Shown: piece by piece, positions 1-10,875 of the stretch | How the letters are laid out: every line of letters starts with the position of its first letter | Position numbering within the stretch: the first letter of the stretch is position 1 | DNA from: Prorocentrum cordatum | Lineage: Eukaryota > Sar > Dinophyceae > Prorocentrales > Prorocentraceae | Length of the DNA stretch: 64,000 bases | Direction: 5' to 3' | Assembly: GCA_963575745.1 (NCBI GenBank) | Contig: CAUYUJ010015958.1 | Span: 64,001-128,000, forward strand | Made by a program: the position numbers and the translations under genes | The notes under the pieces: generated by a model | Told to the model about the DNA's origin: nothing | Databases searched by the model: none | What the model saw: the letters and a program-made list of their open reading frames with translations, nothing else

Positions 1-1112
1 AGGAAGGAGTGTGGGGGGGGGAGAAGGATGAGGCGGAGGGGGCCGAACTGCAGGGTTGCTCCGGTCGCAGGCTGCTCGCTGACGTGCCAGGGCGACCTCT
101 GAGGAAACCCTCGTCTGCCCCTCAGCGTCCGACACCAACCTTGTCAGCGGGGGGTCGCAGCCGAAAGCCGCAGAGACGCGGCAAATAAGGCGACGAGAAG
201 TGGGGGCGCAGCCGAAAGCTGCAGATCACGGAAGACAATGCACAGAGCGTCGAGTTCGAAACTTCATGATCACAAGGGGTGGGGCTGAGCACGGGCGGCG
301 CGGCGGGGGATCTCGCCCGCCGACCGCAGTCGCACGCTGAGAAGAGAGGTGGGGGCGCAGCCGAAAGCCGCAGAGCACGGGTATCAATGCACAGGGCATC
401 CATATAAAGAGCTTCGTGACCATGGGGGGTTTGCGGCCATTTCCAGCGCCCTTAGCCCACGAGCTCAACAGGGCAGCTCGAGGCAAAGGGCCTGTTGAGG
501 ACCATGGGGCTGCCAACCCAGCGAGCACCGCTGGGCGCGCAAGGGCCCCAGACGGCCCACAAGGCAAGCGCAATGGGCACCACCTTGTACAAGGAGGTGG
601 AGGCCGCGCCCAGCTGACCCAGATCATCGTTGTCCAGGAAGCAAGCATTGCGGTCCATGACAGGCCGCGTCGCGACCCTGAGTGCTGACACGGTCCAGAG
701 CACCGATGGTAGACTCGAGCCGCAGACGGGCTGCGCGTGCGACCCTCAACTGACCAGACGGAGCAATTCCGGTGGGTGAGAGAAGAAGAGAGGTGGGGGC
801 GCAGCCGAAAGCCGCAGAACACGGATATCAATACATAGAACAACCATGTACATAACTTCGTGTCCAGGGGGGGTTGGGGCTGAACAAGGGCGGTGGAGTG
901 GGTGATGTCGTGCACTTCCCCCGACGTGCATTGTAGATGTGGATCGCAGAGGATGGGTTATTTCAGCCATCCGTCACTGCTGTCCAAAGGAGGGGCTGCC
1001 CTAGGTAAGTGGCACAGTCGACCCCTCGAGTCTGCATAGGCAGAGGCCTCCACCGTTGGAGGCAGGGCCTTGGTCCTAGGCGGCAGCCGGCCGCAGGGGG
1101 GGAGGCAGGGCA
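1..1112. repeat. Non-coding stretch with four copies of a 17-bp motif
   Basis: No convincing gene. The motif GCAGCCGAAAGCCGCAG occurs at 167-183, 357-373 and 801-817, with a one-base variant at 208-224. Around the 357 and 801 copies the similarity extends to about 50 bp on each side (GAGAGGTGGGGGC before, an ACGG-TATCAAT-type tail after). It is a dispersed minisatellite of unknown role. The open frames here lack coding character. Confidence 0.5.
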
Positions 1113-1330
1113 AGGTCCACGAATCAGCGTGGGCTGTCTATGTGCGCAGCGCAAAGGTATTGGCGCCTCCCCGCCCCAGCGGAGGTGGCACAAGGTATTG
1201 CGGCCGAGGCCAGGCGCTGAAGGTCCACGAGGCCAGCGTGGGCTGTCTATGCGCGCAGCGCGAGGGCATTGGTGCCCCTCCGCCCCGTCGGAGGTAGCAC
1301 AGGGCATTGCGGCCGGAGCCAGGCGCTGCA
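1113..1330. repeat. 108-bp tandem repeat, two copies
   Basis: The unit beginning AGGTCCACGA starts at 1113 and again at 1221. Both copies carry GCGTGGGCTGTCTATG and GCGCAGCGC, and end in GGCCAGGCGCTG. A third copy starts at 1329 and fades at once into G-rich sequence. I see no coding function. Confidence 0.7.
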
Positions 1331-2177
1331 GGTGAAACTGGCTGGGTGGGGTGGTGGTGGTGGGGGGGGGTTGGCGAGTGCCGGGCAGGGTGGGGCAGGT
1401 GGGCAGCAGGTGGCGTCAACCAGGCGGCATTCGGGGAATGCCTAGGCTGCGGGCGCTCCCAAGAGGGGGAGTCAGTCACGCCCGTGGGTGCTCCTGCGCT
1501 AGCTGGGGGGGGGTGGATCGGCCTTGCGCTGATCCCACGCTGCGCCCCTGTCGTCTGGATCAAAAGTCCCATCCTCGCAGACGCTTATCGGCGTACGGGT
1601 GATCTCCTCTCGGGGAATATCGATTGCCCTTCGCCTGCCAATCAGCGTCGGTCCATGAAGAACCTTCGCGCCCCCGAGTGCCCCATGACTGCCATCCGCG
1701 CCGCGACGAGGCAGAGCTTGATGCACCAGTCCACTGATCTGGACGGGGCGTACGCGCCGCCTCTTTGCCTGCTGCGGACCAAGGGGGTGGGCGGCCGCTG
1801 CTGTCGAACCCTCGAGCGGCGTGTGGCTTGGCGACTCGTTGCAAGAGCCTGCAGTGTCGATCCTTGACACTCAGCCAGATAACTTCGAGTTTACACTCCC
1901 TGTCCACCTTATAGGCATCGAAATTCGCCTTGCTCCAAGCCTGGGGGAATTCGCTGCACTGCTGTACAGAGTTTAGCTTGGGATCAAGTTTGGTAAGGTG
2001 GCCCCCATCGCCTCAATGCTGCCTGCTTGACACATGCGCCCCAAACTCCGTTCAACGCACCCCCCCCCGCCCAGCGTTTTGAGGTCTTGTCGGGAGATGG
2101 CTCGTCTTTTGAGACGTCCGCTTTGTCCACTGGACACATGTACATGGGGGTGCCCCCCATGGGGTCGTCGTGCTGCT

Positions 2178-2861
2178 CTACAAGTGGCAGTATTCTCCGC
2201 GCGTCGTTCCGGGAGGCCTGCGCGGCGCGCGGAGGCGCGAGGCCTGGGTGGCGCGCGCGCGCGGGGGAGGGGTGGCCAAGCGTTCCCTGGCCCTGTTCTC
2301 TTCGATCACCGGTGGTCGCTGGTTCCTGCCGCCATCCGTGCGTCTCAGAGACCTGTTGTCCCGGGCCTCGTCCAAGTTCCGTATCCGCATGTCCCTGCTG
2401 CGAGGGTTGCCTGGGGCGGTCCTTTCTCTGACTGCCTCCCTGAAGGCAGCCTGCTCGCATGGGGGCCAGACTTCAGAGTCGCTCCTTTCGGGGGCTGTTA
2501 CCCAGAGCTGGAGGGGATCAGGGATGACGGTGTCATCCTCAAGAGCCGCTGTGTCAGTAAGGCCGTCGTCGGGGTGGGTGGAGCTGACGTGCGAGTCGGA
2601 GCCCGCGGAGATGTCATCGCTGGATCGCGCGTAGCCTTCTGACTCGGATCTTCTGCCCCCCCCCTCTTCTCCGCAGTCAACCCCTTCCGCGTCGCCTTCA
2701 CCTCTGCGCGGGCCTGGCGGGGTTTGCCCCCCAGTCTGGGGGGCAGAGGTCCCGTCGGCCTCGTCCAGCTGTGGTAGTGGCGCAACAGCGCGGTCCAAGG
2801 ATGCGCCTTGGGACCCCATTCGGAGTCCCGCCGCGGGGGATTCCTTGCTGCTGGTGTTCAT
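2178..2861 (-). CDS. Acidic fragment of the 1.5-5.6 kb remnant
   Basis: 227 codons on the minus strand. The start is a real ATG at 2861, overlapping the preceding stop by ATGA. The first 140 residues are acidic and serine-rich (SDDISAGSDSHVSSTHPDDG); the last 40 look like the wrong frame, and coding resumes in another frame near 2235 (ILPLVEQHDDPMGGT). The downstream piece stops at 1984-1986. Either a separate short ORF or, more likely, part of the same broken protein. Confidence 0.4.
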   Translation of the reverse strand: MNTSSKESPAAGLRMGSQGASLDRAVAPLPQLDEADGTSAPQTGGQTPPGPRRGEGDAEGVDCGEEGGGRRSESEGYARSSDDISAGSDSHVSSTHPDDGLTDTAALEDDTVIPDPLQLWVTAPERSDSEVWPPCEQAAFREAVRERTAPGNPRSRDMRIRNLDEARDNRSLRRTDGGRNQRPPVIEENRARERLATPPPRARATQASRLRAPRRPPGTTRGEYCHL

Positions 2862-4012
2862 GTTGATCCAGCTAGCAGCTGGCGACTCATCCCCGCCAGA
2901 GCTGCTGGCTGCCGTCCCGAGGGCAGGGCTGCGAGGTGATTAATGGCTCCCCTGGCCAAGTCGGAATCTTCCCGCGTTTTTAGGAAGGTCATGAGAATGT
3001 GAAGCGGCTGACGGAAGGGGCACTCCCTCCTCTGGTCAGTGAGGCTGTCTGCATAGCGTTCCCACTCTTCTTTGTACTTCTGGCAATTGCCCGCCAGGTG
3101 TGTGACTACCCTGGCTGCTGCAGCGCGCTGTCCATCCCATGTAACACGCGGGGGGTGTCCTTTCTCTGGGATTGCCTTTCCGCACACCGCCTCCAGGAAG
3201 GGGAGTAGCCGCTCCGTCGGCCAACTCGTCTCGTCAGTTCTGTCCACTCTGATGTCCTCGCCTTGCTGCTGAGCGTAGGTGGCCCAACGTGTGTAAATTG
3301 TGTGGTTCCACTCGGTCGCGTACTTGACCAGGGCGTGGACAGGGCCATCCGACTCCACCCCTGCGAGACGATAGGTGCAGAGCGTGGGCAAGTAGGGGCA
3401 CAACGGTGGGGGCGCTGTGGGGAAGGAGGCTCCGCTGTTGCTGGAGGCCCTCCCATCTGCTCCCGGTTGGCCGTCTGGGTCACTGGTCTCCATGTCATGT
3501 GGGGGCGCTTCCTCGCCGCGAGGTATGGGTCGTGTGAGCGCGCCACCCACCGACGCAGTGATCCCTGCCGGGGAGAGGTCACACATGTCGAAGCTGTCTT
3601 CTGGCACCTCCGCTGTTGTCTTCCGCTTAGTGGGAGCGGCGGGGTATACCTCGGAAGAGTGGTGGTCAAGGATGTGGTCGAGGACGCCTGGTGCGACATT
3701 CCATATGTGGATGGGGCATTTCCTGCAGGCCCATCCCGCGTTCCACTGCTGCCTGGTCCAGAGCGTGGGCATCATGTCCCACGAGGGCAGGCCTGTCTGT
3801 TCGTTGCACTGCGTCTCTGGCTCAGGGCGCCGCATGAAACATCCGAGAGCGGGGCGTCCAACTTCCAAGACAAGCAGAGGAGACCCGGGGGGGACAGGTG
3901 TCGCACGCTGCCGTGAACAAGTTCGTGCTGTGTGAGTCAGACCCAAACCTGCCATCCGACAGCCTGTGGGCTGGAAGGGTGGTGCCGACTTTTGGAGATG
4001 CGCGCGTGACAA
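2858..4012 (-). CDS. Fragment of the 1.5-5.6 kb remnant
   Basis: 384 codons on the minus strand; the true join to the preceding segment is near 3890. It contains CRKCPIHIWNV (another cysteine pair), a proline/serine-rich linker with TKRKTTAEVPEDS, and a helical domain rich in W and R (YATEWNHTIYTRWATYAQQQ). It ends in TGA, which overlaps the ATG of the next frame (ATGA, 2861-2858). Unknown function. Confidence 0.5.
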   Translation of the reverse strand: MSRAHLQKSAPPFQPTGCRMAGLGLTHTARTCSRQRATPVPPGSPLLVLEVGRPALGCFMRRPEPETQCNEQTGLPSWDMMPTLWTRQQWNAGWACRKCPIHIWNVAPGVLDHILDHHSSEVYPAAPTKRKTTAEVPEDSFDMCDLSPAGITASVGGALTRPIPRGEEAPPHDMETSDPDGQPGADGRASSNSGASFPTAPPPLCPYLPTLCTYRLAGVESDGPVHALVKYATEWNHTIYTRWATYAQQQGEDIRVDRTDETSWPTERLLPFLEAVCGKAIPEKGHPPRVTWDGQRAAAARVVTHLAGNCQKYKEEWERYADSLTDQRRECPFRQPLHILMTFLKTREDSDLARGAINHLAALPSGRQPAALAGMSRQLLAGST

Positions 4013-4898
4013 GATCCTTCAGGGTAGTTGGAGCGCTGTTTGATCGTCCGCACCCAATTGGTAGCCTGGCCAGATCGGGGAGGGTCCGAGCTTTCTTGCA
4101 AAAGCGTGCCTCTTCCAGCCTGCGTTTGTACTCTTGGAGGCGCTGCTGCAGGGACCTCTTCGTGCCACCGTCCGCGTGGGCGGGGATGGGGACCTCGACA
4201 CCTTTACTTTCCAGGGACTTGACCCAGCACAGCTCGCAAAACCACCTGCAGTTCAGTCCCTGCGTGTACGCCTGGGCGCGGTTCTGTGCCAGCACTTCTC
4301 TTGTGTAGTCATCTTCCCAGGTGCCAGCTGTGGCATGCAATCCCGTGTTGGTGCAGTTGTCGCAGTTGTAGCTGGCGTCATGCTGCTTCCTCTTGAACCT
4401 GTTATCGCACACGGAGGGAGGGATGAACACTGTACCGGGTGCTGGGGAGGCGGGGGGGTCCTCGTCGAGGCGACGGTTGGACATGGCGATGCCGCCTCCG
4501 ATGTACTGCACGTCTGCCATGGTGTGTGGGCAGCCAAGTCCCTCGTCTGTACCAGCAAATTCCCTATGTAGCTTGCATATGGAGCACCCTCCCTGGCTCA
4601 GGGGACTGATGTCCGCGGGCGTGACTATCTCCTCCAATACGCGCAAAGGGGCCTCGAGGGTGAACCCGTACTTCAGCATCTCTGCCCACGTCTTGGGGCA
4701 GCCGTGGTCGGATAAGGCCTTGTGATGGTGGGCGAAGGTGGCCAGCGTGCTGATGTGACGGATGGTTTCCTCCATCTTTGCGTGGAGGGAAGCATAGGTG
4801 CCCAGGTTGAAACCCCATGCGGCGGCGAACTGTGCACGGAATTCCTTCTGGGCTTCTTGCCATGGGAGGCAAAGGCCCATCGCCCATCGCTGCCTCAA
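3822..4898 (-). CDS. Cysteine-rich fragment of the 1.5-5.6 kb remnant
   Basis: Open for 358 codons on the minus strand; coding character is good until about codon 335, where it reaches the C7 run and the neighbouring frame takes over. It holds several possible zinc-binding pairs: CSICK, YNCDNC, and CRWFCELC. A helical basic stretch (QQRLQEYKRRLEEARFCKK) follows. The upstream frame joins near 4880, so the displayed methionine is probably not the real start. Function unknown. The paired cysteines suggest a zinc-binding module, but I cannot assign a family. Confidence 0.5.
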   Translation of the reverse strand: MRQRWAMGLCLPWQEAQKEFRAQFAAAWGFNLGTYASLHAKMEETIRHISTLATFAHHHKALSDHGCPKTWAEMLKYGFTLEAPLRVLEEIVTPADISPLSQGGCSICKLHREFAGTDEGLGCPHTMADVQYIGGGIAMSNRRLDEDPPASPAPGTVFIPPSVCDNRFKRKQHDASYNCDNCTNTGLHATAGTWEDDYTREVLAQNRAQAYTQGLNCRWFCELCWVKSLESKGVEVPIPAHADGGTKRSLQQRLQEYKRRLEEARFCKKARTLPDLARLPIGCGRSNSAPTTLKDLVTRASPKVGTTLPAHRLSDGRFGSDSHSTNLFTAACDTCPPRVSSACLGSWTPRSRMFHAAP

Positions 4899-5699
4899 AG
4901 ATATCCCCTGTGGCCTCAGGGTGGGGGAAGGGCCAAAGCGTTGCGCGAGGCTCGCGGAGCTGCAACATCATGACCACCAGTAGGACTCTAAGCGTGGGAG
5001 TGTCAAGCGGGAGCCCGTCGCTGCTGAGAAGAGCGCGTCTGAGTGCTGAGGAGGACTGGCCTGGGCGGAGCAGGGAGTGCAGGTGCTTCATCCCAGGGTG
5101 TACCCTAATTATGCCGCTTGCAATTGCCCGTCTCTTGACTCCAGGCCGCGGGGAGCGGGGGAAGCACGTCGTCAGGGGTGCACCGACTGGTGGGTTTGGG
5201 GCGGTAGTTAATGCCCTTCGCACAGGGTAATGGGGGGAGTGAGTCCAGTGGGACCTTGTGCTGGGAGCTGGCCCATGGGGTGCCCAGTCCCAGGAACCAG
5301 ACCAGGGCCGCCCACGTTAGGTTGTAGACCAGGTTGCTTGCGTCAATCCCCAGTTCAACGTCAGTGATGTACCCAAGGTGGCTCCATGCTTTCCGATCGA
5401 GGCCGCCGGGCATCCTTGGGGTGGCGCCCACGGGCCATTGGTGGGGGTGGAGTCCGGCTACAGTGTACAGGATGACACCCATTGCTGGGTCCACGACCAA
5501 CCTCTGCAGGCTGCCTGCGATGGCTTCACCCAGCTTCGCCCAGGAGAACTCGGGATCGAGCGGGGCCCGCGATACGGTGTTGGTGGCGATACGCGAAGCG
5601 TGTAGAATTTCGCTCTCTGGTGGCCGTCTCTGGGACGAGCCGAGCACCCCTGGAACGCCCTCGGCAAGGCGCAGCCGCTGGAAGGCATCCCGAGGCTAG

Positions 5700-6200
5700 A
5701 ACACCGCCGAGAGCAGACGAAGTCGTGCGAAAACCTCGAGCCTCAATGCGTTCCCCCCTGAGCCTATCCCCCTCTAACGTTGCCCCTGAACGCAAGGGTG
5801 ACCCCTGGCAAGAGTGACCTCTGATGCTCGGTTTTCGGGGTGCGCTGCGGTGCGCGGGTGGCCAACCTCAGGCGCGCAGGCCGCTGCTATCACATCGCAG
5901 TCAGCGATTGGAGACCCCAGTGGGACTTGGAAGCGGCGGGGGGCTCTGCGCTGGATGGACCCAAAGAAAGTCGGCCATCAGGGGAAAATGAAAGCAAATC
6001 ATCTCAAAATCGGTCCCCCAACCCCTCCGGGGGTCGGCCGTCAGGCCTGTCAGAGGCCCGGGAGATGGTCGGAAGCTGGCGCCAATACCAATACTCACTG
6101 CGGGAGACAATACAATAACAATACTCCCAACGGGACACAAGAACGGCACACCCCGGAACGTTGCCCAAACGCTGGCCAACCTTCCAGGCCGTGTTGAACG
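5700..6200. other. No gene seen
   Basis: Moderate GC, no repeat and no open frame with coding character in about 500 bases. Confidence 0.4.
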
Positions 6201-6905
6201 TCAGGACCGGAAGACGACGGACCCGGCTCGGAGCCGTAAAATGTTTCGAGCCGCGTCCAACCGTGGCGACGATGAGGCCCTGATGTCCGCCTTTCTGCTG
6301 GCCGGAACCAGGTGCTGGGCCACCTCAGCCCCCAGCTGGCTCCAATCCTCGGATCTAATTTTGTTCAATCCGCAGCCCCCTAAACTCCCGATCCCTGACT
6401 CTGGGTGAAATTGACGTCCCAGATGTCCTGGGGTCCGATAACGGGCCCAGGAGGCAAAACTCTTAGAAACAACACAAAGATCAGAAAAACGGTATCGTTG
6501 GAGACCTGGGTCTGTCGTTGTCCCCATTCCTTCCAAAAAATTCTGGTCGTGCCGAGGAGCACGGGATTCTACGTCTGGCCCAGGTCTGCTAAGATCCGCT
6601 AAGGCCGGCTCCACGGCGTACTCGTAGGCAGTAATCGCCACTATCACGAGAACCGTGGCCTGCGCCAGGTTGAAGGGTCTGTCGCCGAGGCAGACGTACG
6701 ACACGTAGAACACACCGATCGTGAGGGCAACAATACGCGGGGAATCAAAAAAGTAATTGCAAGCGCTGGTAAAAGCTGCAACAAGAGATGAGTATCCACT
6801 TCGCCTGACTCCCCTACGACATGGACCAACTTTTGAGCAAGCGTTTCCGGAGAAGCGGGGCCGAGAAGGGCTTGAATCTTGAACCCAAAATCTCGAACGC
6901 AACAC
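6201..6905 (-). CDS. Possible membrane protein exon
   Basis: Open for 234 codons on the minus strand, with no ATG at its upstream end (the first codon is GTG), so this is an exon or a fragment. Two hydrophobic segments lie side by side: IVALTIGVFYVSYVCLG and ATVLVIVAITAYEY, separated by DRPFNLAQ. That suggests a two-helix membrane hairpin. The hydrophilic remainder (KIRSEDWSQLGAEVAQHLV) has no recognised motif. The coding case rests on length and composition only. Confidence 0.35.
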   Translation of the reverse strand: MLRSRFWVQDSSPSRPRFSGNACSKVGPCRRGVRRSGYSSLVAAFTSACNYFFDSPRIVALTIGVFYVSYVCLGDRPFNLAQATVLVIVAITAYEYAVEPALADLSRPGPDVESRAPRHDQNFLEGMGTTTDPGLQRYRFSDLCVVSKSFASWARYRTPGHLGRQFHPESGIGSLGGCGLNKIRSEDWSQLGAEVAQHLVPASRKADIRASSSPRLDAARNILRLRAGSVVFRS

Positions 6906-7484
6906 ATGCCAAGATCAAGGCCTTGGGGTGGACGGGCGGGGAGATTTGGTTCAGACCGTTCGGGCGCTGTTGTTGCAAAGTCGTTTCCTTCAACTGCATG
7001 GCGACCCTAATCCCCGACCTAATGGGACTTACGGCTGGCCACAGAACTTGAGGCCGAAAGCTCGGGGATTCGTGGCGGTGGGCGCACAGCCTCGACAGGG
7101 ATGCGCCCGAATGGTCCCTCTGGGGGTGTATCCTCTCCCCGAGCCCCCCTGCCAGATATCTGTTGTTCGGGCGAAGGGGGGGGGCGGGGGGGGGGAACTC
7201 GGGGCTCTGGGGGATCAGAATTTACCACCTCTTCCTGGAAATCTCTCGGGACACATTCTGACCAGAATCTCGAGTAGAATCGAGCCGTGGCGGCGAGTGC
7301 CCTGCAAGATGAGCAGCGATATCCGCATCTCCTCCTCCCCCTCCAGGGAATGCGGGGGCGAGAACTCGCCCGAGAGGAGGGCGCCACTCCCCTTGCGCAA
7401 GAACTCAGGTCAGGAAAAGGCCGGGGCACACCCACCGAGGAACGCTGGGGGGAAGGGGGGAAGGAGGGCCACGGAAAGGCGGGG

Positions 7485-7665
7485 TCGAGGAGAGAAGAAG
7501 AGAGATCGAAGAGTGGGGTCGAGAGGGGGAACGACGATGAGTGGGGTCGAGACGGGGGACCGACGAGGCGTGGGTTCGAGGAAGGGCATCGACGAGGAGT
7601 GGGGTCGAGGAGAATGATCGAGGTGGGGTCGAGGAGGATGATCGAGGAGGCGGGGGTACTCCGAG
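7485..7665. repeat. GTGGGGTCGAGGAGG-type minisatellite
   Basis: Degenerate units of about 25-30 bp around GAGTGGGGTCGAGG and GACGATGAG or GATCGAGG repeat six to seven times. The frames open through it on both strands are by-products of the repeat. Confidence 0.6.
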
Positions 7666-7669
7666 GCAC

Positions 7670-9590
7670 ACGCGCGACAAGAGCACACCCAATCTCATTC
7701 TCGCGCTTCGCGACGCGCGGGAACAATGGGGGGGGCATGACCCCTTGCTGTCTGCTACGGCATGTCGTGATGGCGCCAGCGTTGGTCTCTGATACCCGGT
7801 GGGTCGTTCAGCGTGGGCACGATCGCGACTTCACAATCGCGCAGAACCGTTCTGTGTCGGCCGATTCTCGGCCACTGGCGGCGTTCAACCTTGAGCCACC
7901 GCACTGGTGTCGCCGCCCGGTCGCCACCGCACGGCTTGGCGGCCCGTGCTGTCCAGAGAGCGGGGGCTGGGAACGAAATGCGTGCAACATACAGGCGTTT
8001 TATGTTCACTGTTCACGCCCGGTGTTTCTCTCAAATCTTTCGGGGCAAAAGGGCCCTCATCTATTGATCGGGCTCCAGGGATGCTGCAAAAACATTGGGC
8101 CTGGGGCTCCTGTCGAGGTTTTTGGCGACCTTGAATTTGTTTCGCGACGTCAACCCAGTGGATCCCCGCCAAGGAAGCGATATCCTGTTGCCTCTCCGTC
8201 TTGAGAATGAGGATCTGAGTCTGAGGGAGTCACCGCCCAATTCCGGCCGAAAATGTGGCACACGGTGCCGATGCTCTGGGAATAAATACCATAATGGTAT
8301 AGGCGTTCAAACATGCCTCCTCCCTTTCCACAAGGGATTCCCCCCTCTCCGGCTACCACCTCCCGCCCCTGGGTATGGACCGTATGGACCAGTGGGATGG
8401 CGCAAGGAGTGAAAGCGTCAAAGATGGCTGCCTTCGATATGGCCCCACATAGCTCAACATGGCATCCGAATTGCACAACATGACCCATATAATATCCAAA
8501 CATGCTTCTTAGAACCCCAAGACCTTCACAACACGGTTCAAAGATGCCACGAAGCCTCCTTAGGATGCCCCTAAGAAACTGATCCTTCAGAATTATTGAA
8601 TGTTCAATGGTTCATACATTCCCGCTGTTTCGTCTCCGATGGACTACTGCGGCCTCAATCTGGCCCACGATATTCCTAAACGGACAGCCCGACTGGGGGG
8701 CCCTCTCCTTTTCGTCGTTTGGTCGTTTTAGGGGCTGGCTGCTCCAAGAGAGCGCGAAATGCATGTAAAATACAAGCCCAAAGGTATCTAATGTGACCGC
8801 TGTTCGCCTCCCTGATTCACGACACGCTACCATACTTCCCCTCTCTGGACAACTCGCCAAGGAATCGTCTCCGAATGGGCCGATGACGGGACGAGACAAA
8901 TCAATCAATTCGAACGTGGCCTACCCTGCGACGCAGCGGTGCACCTAGGCAACCACACATGGACACTACCCCTTCAGGTCAGATTTCTGAAATACCAGCT
9001 GCAGTGCAGAATCCGGAGGGCGCCTGCAGCCAAGCGAACCCAAGTGGGGGTGGTCCGATACCCCAGCGCCGATTTTGCCCGCAGACGCAGGACTGGGAAT
9101 TGGTAGCCGTGCACCTGTGCTCAGCGCTCCGCACAACGACTTCGTCACGGCAGAGCAGTACTTCAATATTATTCCTGAGGCCGGTGCGGAGGCGCGAGCA
9201 ATGCGGGCGGGGCGCGGGCCTCTCTCTCAAGGTACGACTTGGGCTCTCTGCTCCAGGACGGCAGGGGCAGCCGCAAGACCGACGCATGAAGAATGGCGAA
9301 TTAAGCAGGCATTGGCACATTGCAACATGTGGGCCCTTTAACTTGGGACTGCGTTTTTCAGACAATTCAGGTTGATCTGTTGGCTAAATGGGCGCGGGTC
9401 TTTAGATTTGATCCCGCACGTGGTTGTTTGCTGGGGCCATCACTTGCCCAGAAAACTCAGCGGGAAAGTGGCTGAGCAGCTTCGGGTGTCTGACATTCTG
9501 CCAAGATAGCATGCCAATGTGCAACAGACACAAGGGGTCAAGGGTGGGAAATTTCTGCCCGCCGTCCACTATGCGGTGGGTTCGTGTCGT
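7670..9590. other. No gene recognised
   Basis: About 1.9 kb of ordinary-complexity sequence. Several frames of 60-130 codons are open, but none has consistent coding character or splice-site support. No repeat array seen. Confidence 0.35.
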
Positions 9591-9596
9591 GACGAC

Positions 9597-9899
9597 TTAG
9601 ACAAAAGTTTCTGACACCGCGTAGATCGTTCCACCCCGAGAGACCTGCGGAGTTTCCACCATGTTGGCTGATTTTGGGCCTCTGGCGACGACGCAAACCC
9701 TCCTACTGGGAAGCTCGCTGAGCACGCGCGTCGCGCATACCACGAACGCAGACCACGTTTTCCTGGCGGGCGGCTTCACAACAACTGCCACACTTTGGGG
9801 GGCATGGACGTGGGCACCTCCACCAACACAGGTGGCTGCATCCAAAGCCCGAATCTTACCACCATCGCCGACATCAAAATCACCTTCCTTCTTAAACAA
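9597..9899 (-). CDS. Possible exon, unknown protein
   Basis: A frame of about 100 codons ending at TAA on the minus strand. The start is FKKEGDFDVGDGGKIRALDA and a valine-rich middle includes SVAVVVK. There is no ATG at the upstream end. The opposite strand is also open and equally plausible, so strand assignment is uncertain. Confidence 0.25.
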   Translation of the reverse strand: MFKKEGDFDVGDGGKIRALDAATCVGGGAHVHAPQSVAVVVKPPARKTWSAFVVCATRVLSELPSRRVCVVARGPKSANMVETPQVSRGGTIYAVSETFV

Positions 9900-10719
9900 C
9901 CACCGATGGTGGTGTCGCTGCCAATTTCCTAACCTCCGATACTCTAACCTCCACGGTCCGTGCCGTCAACTAGTCACTCATCGTTCGGCAAAGATTGGCA
10001 GAAACGTGATTTGGAACATATGAAACGTGTTGGGTGTCCGTCTGCTGTTCGAGAATGAAGGAAGCCTGAACACCGTATGATTTCTGAAACAGCCGATGGG
10101 TCTCTGGTGAATTTGAAATTGGGATCCCACCCCACATCGTACACATCCAGAAAAAATGTGTGTCGCCCTCAAACGACCATATAAATACCATGATCTACAT
10201 GTTCGATGACAACGTACGCAAATTGACAAATACGGAAACCAATATTACCCGCGAAACGCACTATGTATATGCTCGAATAGAAATGAAAAAACAGCGTGCG
10301 TCAGAGTGCCGCGATGGGGGAGTGTTGGGCAGCCCGCGAAAACTCTTGGAGAATCGGGGGGATGGGGATGCGAGATGGGAAAGGAAGGAACAGAGATATT
10401 TTGGGAAAGAGGGGACTGGGAATGCGGAGCAATGGAATACAAGAGGACGCGGCCAGATCCACTGAAACGATGATCCCCCCCCCCCGCTTGAAGGATGGGT
10501 GAGCGGTCGCGGAGAGCATCGGACGTTAGGCTGTCTAAATGTCATGTGCTCTTGACTGGACGAACGTCGCTGCGACGCAACGCGCGTCGGGCACTGCAAA
10601 GAACTAATGTCGCGCTGAAAGCACGGTCACCACCGTAAGAACGGTTTGCGAGGGACCACCTCGGGGCGTCTTCTGTGAAGGTCCTGTATACTTTGTCTAA
10701 ACCCCGATGTGAACGAATC

Positions 10720-10875
10720 TTGGTCCCGCATGGGTGGCCCGTGGTCCCCGAATGGTTTCCCGTATGGCCCTCCATATGGTCCCGCATATCATCTCCCGCG
10801 TGGCCTCCCATAAGCTCCCATATGGCCTCCCAAAATGTGTTCCGAATGGTGTCCCGTATGAACTCCTGCACACGA
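10720..10875. repeat. Short-period repeat around CCCGTATGGCCTCC
   Basis: Roughly ten degenerate units of about 15 bp (GTATGGCCCTCC, ATATGGTCCCGC, CATATGGCCTCCC and similar). They make the minus-strand frame 10871-10542 a five-residue periodic peptide, which I regard as a by-product. Confidence 0.5.

Larger units (their letters stand above)
1499..5647 (-). pseudogene. Long intronless coding remnant with several frame breaks
   Basis: A nearly continuous protein-like signal runs on the minus strand from 5647 to about 1500 but changes frame at least six times. In order the frames are 5647-5105, about 5150-4880, 4898-3890, about 3890-2858, 2861-2235, about 2235-1984 and 1907-1499. Each piece has convincing composition, including W- and C-containing segments such as CSICK and CRWFCELC. 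One switch falls on a run of seven Cs (minus strand, 3887-3893); the switch near 5145 fits one base of change in a short C run. The intronless layout suggests a retroposed or mobile-element gene, now decayed or mis-assembled. I do not recognise the protein. Confidence 0.55.
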
